From Turritopsis dohrnii (taxonomy: Eukaryota; Cnidaria; Hydrozoa; Anthoathecata; Oceaniidae): a stretch of 64,000 nt of DNA. The DNA is taken from contig BQMF02000015.1 in the NCBI GenBank assembly GCA_027922465.2, forward strand, positions 1,736,001-1,800,000, given 5' to 3'. The position numbers and the translations under genes were made by a program. Numbering within the stretch: the stretch's first letter is position 1; every line of letters begins with the position of its first letter. Shown here in pieces: positions 44,426-55,498 of this stretch. The notes below the pieces were generated by a model, which saw only the letters and a program-made list of their open reading frames with translations, had not been told where the DNA came from and did no database searches.

Positions 44426-45589
44426 TTGTGGAAATGATTCAACCTTTTTTAAATTTCAAGAATGTCATAGACTTTCTTTTTTTCATACTTCAGCTGATTT
44501 TGCAGAAATCCATGTGCTTACAAGGGCATCTTGTTGAGAATGGTTCTATAGTCAGGTCGCTACCGACAAAAATTTTCGATTTTAAAACATTTTTGCGGAT
44601 TATTCAAAACCTATGTTAATTATGTTAATCCTTTCCCATTAAGAAAATGTTTACTGGCACCTTTAATTCCGCCAAATAAACGTGCACATTTATGCCACAA
44701 ATAAATTCCCTCGATTATCTTTCACAACGACGTCATCTTTTGTGTTCATTTTTTAACTTGCACCTGGCTTCTTAATAGTCGGGCGGGGGTAACATCCACA
44801 ATAGTTTCGCAATTGACGATAACCCTATTGATAAACTAGTCCCAACTTGATATATTTTTTGTATTTAAGATTTTGGGACATTAGTAAATACACGAAAATC
44901 ATTCCGTTTTAATGTATCATCTAAATGTTCAATGGAAGAGCTTTGTTTTATATTTATGACCTCCGTCTTAGTGTAGAAATAAAGCCAAAACAGAAATCAA
45001 ATAAAATGTAAACAAATGTGTAGAATGTGTGAAGTGTAGAAAAACGATCAATTGTCATCAACGAATAAGTAGATCAAATTTTCATTAAATAAGGATCACA
45101 CAAAAAGCATCTGCCTCATACATAACAAATGTTACTCAGATAAACCACCTGTGCAAAACTCAACAGAAAAATAACTGGCTAAGTTGAGGCGGTGTCAGGA
45201 CAATTATCCCCTGGAAAATTGGCTCCAGTAAATTGCCTTGGTTACTTAAATCGGAAACGAACAAAAACTAACTGAAGCCTTTAGGTAGATAGTGAGGACG
45301 AAAAATTGGAAATAACACCAACAGCTGCATCTACGAATAGAAGCTCATCTCGAAATAAGGATAGAATTGGTATTTTAAATAAGTTTTCAAACTTGGTCTA
45401 ATTCTTCTGCTTTGGTACTGAAAAACTAGTGCAAAACGTGTGTCTGAAAGAAAATTTAATCTTCGTCTCACTCTTTCGTCAGAATTTTAGTCTTGTAAAA
45501 TTCCGATTTCAGAAAATTATTGCTCGTACCAACTAAAGAATGGATGAAGTGTTTGTTACTTTTCCTTCTATTAGAGAAAATAGTAACCC
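44426..45589. other. Non-coding stretch
   Basis: AT-rich; no gene, no terminal repeats recognised. Confidence 0.5.
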
Positions 45590-48500
45590 GTGTAAAAAAA
45601 TTTTACGAGTTGTAATTCTGAAAATGACGTCTCAAAAATGGTGTCAAAAAATTAATTTACAAAATGATAAACAGAAAGTGCATTAGTGTTGTAGTCGCCA
45701 CTTCGTCAATAACGCGGACAGTAAAATACCAGTTATTTTCTTAGAGGTTTTAAAGATCTTTTCCAAATAACTCCGAGTCTAATTTAGGAGGCAATGCGAT
45801 GGTTCCCCTGATTTTAAACACCCACTTAAACAGACACAACCTAGATAAAACATTTTCCAAGTTTTCAATCATCACTGGAATGCGCTCAAAAAGATCGTTT
45901 TACTTGGAAGATTTGAAACCCTTCAAAAATAAAAAATACGCGTTGTGCATCCGCTATTTTCACTCCCTAAAATAAATTGCATCTTGTGTAAAATATTTTA
46001 CGTGTTTTGATTTTAAAATAATAACGTCACAGAAAATGGCCACAAAAATTTTAATCACGGAACGATGTTGAGAAAGTACATCCAACTGATCTGAAAAATA
46101 CAGTAACCGTTAACGAGATGTCTGGGATCAAACATCACAGCCCTGTTCACCAATGTTGCGCGGACCATCAAAATGTAGTTCTCGAGATATCTTCCGAAAA
46201 GCGCTTTGCACGATTCGAGATGCAATGCAATGGTTCCCCGTGATTAAAAAATGTAACGTCAATATGGAAAAAAATCCTCACCAAAAGGTAGGTATTCCAG
46301 ATAAAGCATTTTACCTGTTCATTATCAACACTGCACATCATAAACATCGTTTTAGTCGGAAGATCTGAAGCACATTAAATACTCATATTAAATCCTTTCA
46401 CGATACGATCTAGAAATAAATTGTGCGCACATGAAAACAACAGAAAGATTAAAATCCAAGATCCAAGGTAAAAAGAAGCTATTTTGCGATTTTGAAAAGC
46501 CAAATCCGTAAGTCGTAAACGTGTCAAAACAAATTAATACCTTCGAACCAATCCAGAACGTCATGATTTAAAATTCATTTCTTCAAAGTTCATTGTTTTA
46601 ATTGGTCTTCCCTAAAGGAGAAGTAATGATGCAGAAACCCTATTTATATTATAAGAAAAATAAAACAAACAAAAAAGTTCAAGAGCGTACTTACCCTAAA
46701 AACATTAATAAATCTTCGTGCAATACTTTTGTTACTAACTTCGTTGCCTTAGATTTCTTACTCTCGTATGTTTCAATACCTCTTTTTCAAAATAGCAAAT
46801 GAAAACAAACATCAACGCTATCGATTCTTTGTTATGCGAACAATCAAAACATTTGAAACGATCAAATGCACTGTAAGGGTTTATTCTGCTTATACTAATC
46901 GTGAATGTGTCTTGCGCGGTCTAACTGCCGCTATATGACCACGATTAAGAAGATTTTGACCGTAATAAACGACCCGAAACATTCACTCTCTAAACTAAAA
47001 ACTGGATGCACAGCGCGTATTAGGATATAGACTAGCCACCCAGGCGGCGTCGCTCGCCACCCATGTTCAGTATGCGTTGTGTCGCAGAATTTAACTTGTG
47101 TACTGTTTACGCAGACATACAAAACCAAACATTACAACATGTTAATTCAAAACAAATTGATACCTTCCAACTTTTTCTTTTGTTCCAAAGTTAATACTGG
47201 ACTGCAACCATTAATGAATTTTTGAAATGATATAGTCTGTTCTTCCCAAAACCATCAACGTCATGATTAAAACCATGAGTTTTATTTCTTTATTTCTTTT
47301 ATTTCTTTTATTATTGCCTAAAAGATTAATATTTCAATTGTAATACCGAAAACCTAATCATGCTATAAGAATATTGAAATAAACGACAACAAAAAAAGAA
47401 GAAAAAAAATGAAATTCAAGTACGCATTTATCCTAAAAACAATAACGAAAAACAAAAATTTACCCAGAAAATAAAAAGTCACAAATAAAATCATAAAGCC
47501 AAAGTTATATACCTAGGCATAGTACGTAAACGATTACCATAACACAAAATATGCATAAACGCGATAAAATATAAACTTAGGAAAAATACAGCCAACAACG
47601 CTTATTTTTTGTAGGATAGTTTCATTGCACAGTCATTTAAATTACATAATCCATTCTTCTCTTAAGTAACCCTCTCAACATTATAACCCATCATGTGCTT
47701 CATTTCTACTTAACAGATGAAAACATTCAATAAACATATACAAAAAACCTAATCATGCTATGACGAAATCTAAAGAAAAACAAAACAAAGTAAAAGAAAC
47801 TTTGAAAATATATTAACCTTAAAAATAATAATTAAAAACACAAACGTAATGACAGAATTAATATAGCTGAAAAATTTTTAACATATGAAAACATTCGTGG
47901 AGCCATTTTTTATTTCCAGTTCAAAGCTCCTCCTCTGCGCTGGAAAATTCAAAACACAACAGTAAACATCCCTCTTATCCTTTATTTATCCACTAATACT
48001 AACTGTGTTTTAACTAAATAGATACTATTTTAACTTTACCTTTCAATACCAATTCACATCATCATGATAGTAAACAACAATATTGATCATGTTCTGTAGC
48101 AATTATCAAACACTTCTAAACTCTTTTACTTTCTATATTTCATACCTGTAAACAAATTAATAACACTCGATTAACTTTCCAGCATACTTTCCTATTGTAA
48201 ACATGCACTTTCTATTTGTTTTCTACTGCAATTTCACTACCATTACCTTTTTATACAGTGAAAGACATAAAAATGCTTTCTTCGTAACTTCATAACTGTG
48301 GAGCCATTTTGAAATAAATAAAATAAGGAACAGTTCGTTACCAAAACAAATCAGTAACTGCTCGTGTAGGACCTGCATCTTTATGATCTGATCGTTTTAA
48401 CTCTGTTTTTATTCTCTTTTAACGCTGTATTTATTAAATCCGTTTGACTCATGTACTTACGTATATTACTTTGTATCTTTTCCAAACGTTTTCCCACCGA

Positions 48501-51500
48501 AAAAAGTAAAACCATTTTCACCAATTTTAAACAATAAACACCATCTTTCTGCAGCCATTTTTAAACAACTTCACTTCAACGACACTACTTCACTGCTGCA
48601 CTCTCATAACTATTTGATAACTATAAAAAGAAATACGTAAAATCAGCAACGTTTCTATCGTAAAAATACATTTTCTTCCACTCGTTCTTCGTTTGGTTTT
48701 CCTCTGAAAAAACCCATTATATAAAAAACAAACATCTGTTCAAAAACTCACTTACACATACTACCCGTGTTCTTTTATTAATCTAAAATACAATAAGAGT
48801 AAAAGTTTAGCAATAAACACGATAATAAAACGTTACATAAATAAAACATTCGTATGTATACAAACCTGTGTTTCTTCGTGAAATTCACAACGAAGAAATG
48901 AAAGCCGTTATTAACGACCGAAATTTTTGGAATTTGTCAGCCAATCAAAACTGCGCATTTTAAGAGTTTTCCTTTATTAGCCAATGAAATCGATCAGCGG
49001 CGGGATTTCCCCATTTACTAATCGTAAAAAAAACGCTTTCGGCTCTGCGTGGTTTTACGACGAAAAGGGAAAAAATAAGAAGGATTTGACCGTGAAAAAA
49101 AAGTAAATATATCACTCTCTAAAATAAAAGTGTGACACACAATCGCGAATTACTATAATAACACTAGTATCCCGGGTAAAAACTTTTTACCGAACTTAAC
49201 TTCGAAAACATTAGGTCAAATCCACCATTCCCGTGTACGTACCCCATGATGAAAAAATAAATCATAGAATCGCAACTCAAAAACATCCCAGGCGGCGTCG
49301 CTCGCCACCCTTGTTCAGTATGCGTTGTGTCGCAGAATTTAACTCTTGCAAAAGTTTCTTTTCAGGCATTAATTTTTTAATTCATTTCTTACATTCAGAA
49401 AATTTAAAACAGAAACAAATAGCAACATGGCTCAGAATATATATTCATACGCAGAAGAGAAGTAACTTTAATGTAAAAAAAATGGCAATATATAACTCAG
49501 AACCGTTAACCCAGACATACAAAACCAAACATTGAATAATATTACAAAAATGATACCTTCCTTATATTTAGTTCTTCCCAAAACCATCAACATCATGATT
49601 AAAACCATGAGTTTCATTTCTTTGTGCTTTTTTATTATATGTTTATTATATTTCAATTGTAATACCGAAAATAAAAAAAAACAAAACAAAAAACAAAAAA
49701 AAAAGGAAATTCAAGTACGCATTTATCCTAAAAACAATAACTAAGAACAAAAATTTACACAGAAGATAAAAAGTCACAAATAACGTATTTATAACGTATT
49801 TATAAATACAGCGTTAAGAGATAGTAAAAACAGAGTTAAAACGATCAAAACGTTGCATGCCCTACGAGCAGTTTTGTTTTGGTAACGAACTGGCTGTTCT
49901 TTTATTTATTTATTTCAAAATGGCTCCACAGTTATGAAGTTTAGAAAACAGCATGAAAGGAGAGCTTGCCGCCACTGTCTGTCACTGTTATGCATTGAAA
50001 TCTTTTTCTTTATTTATGCCTTTCAGTTTCAGGAAACTATGCTGGGAAGTAAATCGAGTGTATTAATTTGTTTACAGGTATGAAGTATAGAAAGTAAAGA
50101 GTTTAGAAAGTGCTTGATAAAAGCTAACAGATGATCAAAATTGTTTACTATCATGATGATGTGAATTGGTATTGAAAGGTAAAGTTAAAATCTATATCCT
50201 AATACGCGCTGTGCATCCGCTTTTTTCACGCTTTCACTCTCTAAAATTTCGGGTCGTTTTTGCGGTCACTTCTTCATAATGGTGTGTCAGACCACGGCAG
50301 TTAATGTTTTTCTACGATTAGTATAAGGAGAAAACATTGCATTGCATTTAATCGTTTCAAATGTTTTGATTATTCGCGAGATCAAGAAACAATAGACAAC
50401 AACGAAAGTTTTGCACGAAGATTTATCAATGTTTTTAGGGTAAGTACGCTTTAGAACTTCTTTGTTTTTTTGTTTTTTTTTCTTATAGTATTAATAGGGT
50501 TTCTGCGTCATTACTTTTCAAATAATACGCGATTGAAGAAGTGAATATCATGGTTTTTAATCATGACGTTCTGGGTTCGTAAAGAAAATCGCAATTGTTT
50601 ACAATTCACATTTTGACACTTTTACGACTTTCGCGTTTGGCTTTTATTTACATTGGGGTATGGATTCCATGAACAGTTACAGCGATTTTAATCTTTTTGT
50701 TGTTTACCTGTACGCACAATTTATTTTTACTACTGCATATATCGTATCGTGAAAGATTTATTATGAATATTTTGATGTGTTTCAGATCTGCTGATTAAAA
50801 AGTTTTTCTGTTCATAACTCCAGTGTCGAACTAAAAATGCTTTAACCGGAATACCTAGAGATTTTTAATTAAAAGAGTGAGAAGTGTTTTTTTCCCTATT
50901 ATATATTGACGTTAAGTATTTTCATCACGGGGAACCGTGTTTTGTTTTGTTTTTCTTATAGTATGAACAGGGTTTCTGCATCATTACTTTTCCTTTAGGG
51001 AAGACAGAGACAAAAACAATAATACGCGATTGAAGAAATGAATATGATGGTTTTAAATGATGACGTTCTGGGTTGGTGAAGAACAATATTCTATATTGGT
51101 ATCCGATCTTAGCTTCGTAAAAAGAAAATCACTAGAAGGTATAAATTTGTTCATAATTCATATTTTGACACGTTTACGACTTACGTGTTTCGCTTCTGTT
51201 TACGTTACGGGTTCCATGAACAGTCACGGTCATTTCAGTCTTTCTGTTGTATGTACGCACAATTTATTTCTTTATCGTATTGTGAAAGGGCTTATAATGA
51301 GTATTTTTTATGTGTTTCAGATCTTCCAAGTAAGAAGATGTTTACGTTCAGAGGTGCAGTGTTGATAATGAACACGTAAAAATGCTTTAGCTGGAATACC
51401 TAAAGAGTTTTAATTAAAAGGGTGAGGAGTACTTTTTTCCATTTTGACGTTACATTTTTTAATCACGAGGAATTGAATTGCATCGCGAATCAAACAAGGC

Positions 51501-54340
51501 GCTTTTCGGAAGATATCTCGAGAACTACATTTTTGAGGGTCCACAAAATTGGTAAACAGGGCTGTGATGTTTGATCGCCGACATCTCGGTAGCGGTTACT
51601 GTATTTTTCAGATCAGATGGATGTACTTTCCCAACATCGTTCCGTGATTAAAATTTTGGTAGCCATTTTTTGATACGTCATTTTTAAAATCAAAACTCGT
51701 AAAAAAAACTTTACACGGGATGCAACATATTTTAGAGAGTGAAAATAGCGGATGCACAGCGCGTATCTAGAACTTCTAAGAAAATAAGTGGCATTTTTAT
51801 GGTCCGCGTCATTGACACGAAGGAGTGACTTCAACATTGATTCATTTTCTGTTTATCATTTTGTAAATTAATTTTTCAACACCATTTTTGAGACGTCATT
51901 TTCATAACTAAAACCTGTAAAAATTTTTTTACACGGGATACTAGTAGTATCTATTTAGTTAAAACTCAGTTAGTATTAGTGGATAAATAAAGGATAAGAA
52001 GGATGTTTACTGTTGTGTTTTGAATTTTCCAGGGAGGATCTTTGAACTGGAAATAAAAAATGGCTCCTTAATGTGAATGTTTTCATATGTTAAAAATTCC
52101 TTTTAGCTATACTACTTCTGTCATTAAGTTTGTGTTTTTAAATATAATTTTTAAGGTAAATATGTTTTCAAAGTGTCTTTTAGTTTGTTTTGTTTTTCTT
52201 TCGATTTCGTCATATCATGATTTTTTATATGCTTTTTGAATATTTTCATCTGTTAAAATAGAAATGAAGCACATGATGGGTTGAATTATAATGTTGAGAG
52301 GGTAACTTAAGAGAAGAATGGATAAATAAACATCATCCTTTCTTCAACTTCATCTACACTACTTCTGTACTGCTGCACTCCCATAACTATTTGATAACTA
52401 TAAAAAGAAATTCGTAAAATCAGCACGACTGTCTTCCACTCGTTCTTCGTTTGGTTTTCATCTGAAAAAACCTATATATAAAAAAAACAAACATCTGTTC
52501 AAAAACTCACCTACGCATGTGTGCTACCTGCTAACTAATCACTTACACACATGCTGCTGCCTGTTCTTTTATTAATCGTTCGATCTTTCTGCAGCTTATC
52601 TTTTAAAAACTTCACTGCACTTCTTCTGTATATCTAATTATGATTTTTCATTGTAAACAAATAACTAACTCACTTGCTACCCGTGTTGTTTTATTAATAA
52701 GAGTAAAAGTTTAGCAAAACGTTTTATAATAATAACAATACCTTCGTGCATACAAATCTGTGTTTCTTCGTCAGTTCTTTCGTCGATTTGCTGCCTAAAA
52801 CAATCAAATTTAAATTAAAATATTCGTATACAAAAAGAAACACGTCTTCTTCGCGAAGTTTCTTGCTCACGAAATGATCGTTGACAAATTTCGAACGAAG
52901 AAGATTGCATTGCTCGCACTCCTCCAAAGACGTTTTTCGGCTGATTTCCACTGCGCAAACCAAAAATAACAAAACGGAGGAGCATATACTAATCGCGGAA
53001 AATCAAAAAAAGTGTTCTCGCTTCTACGTGGTTTTACGACAAAAAGGGAAAAAATAAGAAGGCTTTGACCGTGAAAAAAAAAACAAATATGTCACTCTCT
53101 AAAATAAAAGTGGTGTGCACAAATGCGAATTAGTATAATAAGATAGTATCCCGGGTAAAAACTTTTTACCGAACTTAACTTCGAAAACATTAGGTCAAAT
53201 CCACCATTCCCGTGTACGTACCCCGTGACGAAAAAATAAATCATAGAATCGCAACTCAAAAACATCCCAGGCGGTGTCGCTCGCCACCCATGTTCAGTAT
53301 GCGTTGTGTCGCAGAATTTAACTCTTGCAAAAGTTTCTTTTCAGGCATTAATTTTTTAATTCATTTCTTACATTCAGAAAATTTAAAACAGAAACAAATA
53401 GCAACATGGCTCAGAATATATATTCATACGCAGAAGAGAAGTAACTTTAATGTAAAAAAATGCAATATATAACACAGAACCGTTAACCCAGACATACAAA
53501 ACCAAACATTGAATAACATTACAAAAATGATACCTTCCAACTTTTTCTTTTGTTCAAAAGTTACTACTGGACTGCAACCATTAATGAATTTTTGAAATGA
53601 TATAGTTAGTTCTTCCCAAAACCATCAACATCATGATTAAAACCATGAGTTTCATTTCTTTATGCTTTTTTATTATTGCCTAAAAGAATAATATTTCAAT
53701 TGTAATACCCGAAAATAAAAAAAAACAACAAAAAGAAAGAAAAAACAAAAAGGAAATTCAAGTACGCATTTATCCTAAAAACAATAACTAAAAACACAAA
53801 TTTACCTAGAAGATAAAAAGTAACAAATAAAAACATCATGCCAAACTTATACACCCAGGCATAGTACGTAAACAATCAACTACCATAACACAAAATAATG
53901 CATAAATTTGATAAAATATAAACTGAAAAAAATCCATCCAATAATGCTTCTTTTTTGTAGGACATAATTCATAATTTAACCATGTGCTTCATTTCTTTAA
54001 TGGTTATATATACACTTTTTCTTTTTTCTGACCTAATAAAAGAAAAGATTTCAGTTGAAGAACAGCTAAAATAATCACATTCATTACAACCATATTGAAG
54101 CAAATAAAAACAAAAGACATTAAGTTGGCTGGAAGACAGGCAGATAGACAAAGTACCAAGCATCTTAAATTGTACAGGAAAATCTAATAAAAGGCTGACA
54201 TGGTTGACGTTCCCCCCATTTCCACAGCCATGAGAACCATTTTTAATTGATTTGTAAATAAATAAATTACAGCGCGCGTTACCAAAACAAATTTTGTTCG
54301 TTCCGCGTTCCTTTTCATCCAGCATCCAGTTTTCATCCAG
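45590..54340. repeat. Cluster of long non-autonomous Helitron copies in both orientations
   Basis: Segments recur in both senses. 45590-46370 is inverted against about 51440-51950, 46570-47030 against 50190-50580, and 48280-48310 against 49918-49940. 48560-49800 is repeated directly at about 52340-53840, and 47035-47700 resembles 49285-49790 and 53265-54000. The 5' end TCTATATCCTAATACGCGC is at 50191 (+) and 47031 (-). The hairpin GGCGAGCGACGCC lies near 47050, 49297 and 53275, all on minus. There is no long ORF; short ones in this block have no recognisable domain. Confidence 0.7.
47032..47700 (-). mobile_element. 3' end of a minus-strand Helitron joined to a second unit
   Basis: On minus the sequence reads GGTGGCGAGCGACGCCGCC, a short spacer, then CTAG at 47035-47032. 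The next bases (47031 downward) are TCTATATCCTAATACGCGC, the 5' end seen at 50191. Two units therefore abut without spacer, as in the plus-strand array at 23472-29873. The upstream limit of the first unit is not determined. Confidence 0.7.
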
Positions 54341-54656
54341 CGAAGATACATACTAAATGATAGAATAACTCATAACTCATAATTCAAAACTAATAATTAA
54401 AATTAATCTTTCAAAACTAAATTAAAATGAACAAGATGCCCTGACAGGCATAAGGATTTCTGCGAAACCAGCTGAAGCATGAAAAATGAAAGACTAGTGA
54501 CATTCTTCAAATTTGAAGATTGAATGACTTCTACAATACAACATCACATTTTTGATCACACACTCCCTAGGAGGAATCCATGAAAGCATAACTGATATAT
54601 ATATATATATATATATATAAAAACAATAAAAACAACAGCTTGTTTCGTTAACTATA

Positions 54657-54683
54657 TTTCGTCATCTTACGTGACTTCATCAG
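54657..54683 (-). ncRNA. Hammerhead-like core, inverted copy at the PLE left edge
   Basis: Reverse complement of the pLTR core, within the inverted segment 54619-54743. Confidence 0.55.
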
Positions 54684-54741
54684 GTTCGAATGGTACAAAG
54701 TTCATAGAAGGGCGTTTAAATACTTAAAAAGAGCGCGAAAA

Positions 54742-55480
54742 AGTATAAACTGAATACTTTCCTACCAAACGGACTTAATGATTATGAGGTATATATTACG
54801 TAGTTTTGAATGGTAGTGTGTTTCTTTTCTATATTTCTTTCTCTCTATATATTATCTATTCTCTCATACATGTAGTAGGTTGAACCATCTTTGCAATGTC
54901 TTAACTGACATTGGCCACTTGTCAAAGCGCTTGCGTTAGTAGCCTGTGGCTGTTTAGAAAGATAGCATGTCTACTTTCTTTTCACCTGGACCGGATCCCT
55001 TCTTACATGTATCGTAACGTTTTATGTTTGTTTGTCTAGTCGTCTACCATCATCTTGAGTAACAGAAGGAGGTGATGGTTGTTATATGTTCGTATTAGTG
55101 AATCTGTCAGAACCTTCCTCATATTTTTAAAAGAAACTTGTTTTATCAGTTTTACTGTATATATGTATATTATTGGTTTTAATATTTTTAATCTTTTAAA
55201 CAATGTAAGGAATATTTTAAATTATATATAAAAACCGGGTGCCAACGTTGAAAGTTTAGTTTACAGAAACCATGCCACATCCAATCTCGACAATGCTTTT
55301 ATTTATTTATTTTTTAATTACTTTTCGCGCTCTTTTTAAGTATTTAAACGCCCTTCTATGAACTTTGTACCATTCGAACCTGATGAAGTCACGTAAGATG
55401 ACGAAATATAGTTAACGAAACAAGCTGTTGTTTTTATTGTTTTTATATCTATCCAGCTTTTAACCTTTTAGTGTAGATAT
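54742..55480 (+). repeat. PLE left terminal repeat (pLTR)
   Basis: 739 bp, near identical to 58326-59064. It contains a hammerhead-like core at 55380-55406 and ends just before the ORF, so it should carry the promoter. Confidence 0.9.
55380..55406 (+). ncRNA. Hammerhead ribozyme-like core in the left pLTR
   Basis: CTGATGA, then a short stem (GTCA...TGAC, loop CGTAAGA), then GAAA: the two conserved boxes around stem II. An extra A follows CTGATGA. The same core is at 58964-58990 (+) and 54657-54683 (-). Minimal hammerheads in pLTRs are known for PLEs. I could not settle stems I and III or the cleavage site. Confidence 0.6.
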
Positions 55481-55498
55481 TGTTTTTAACCTTTTACA

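Noticed and set aside
46153..46368. 71-codon ORF
   Set aside because: Within the second Helitron family; the inverted copy near 51440-51560 does not preserve the frame.
49233..49535. 100-codon ORF, also at 53212-53472
   Set aside because: Non-ATG-like context, no domain, runs across the Helitron hairpin region and is repeated only because the Helitron copies are.
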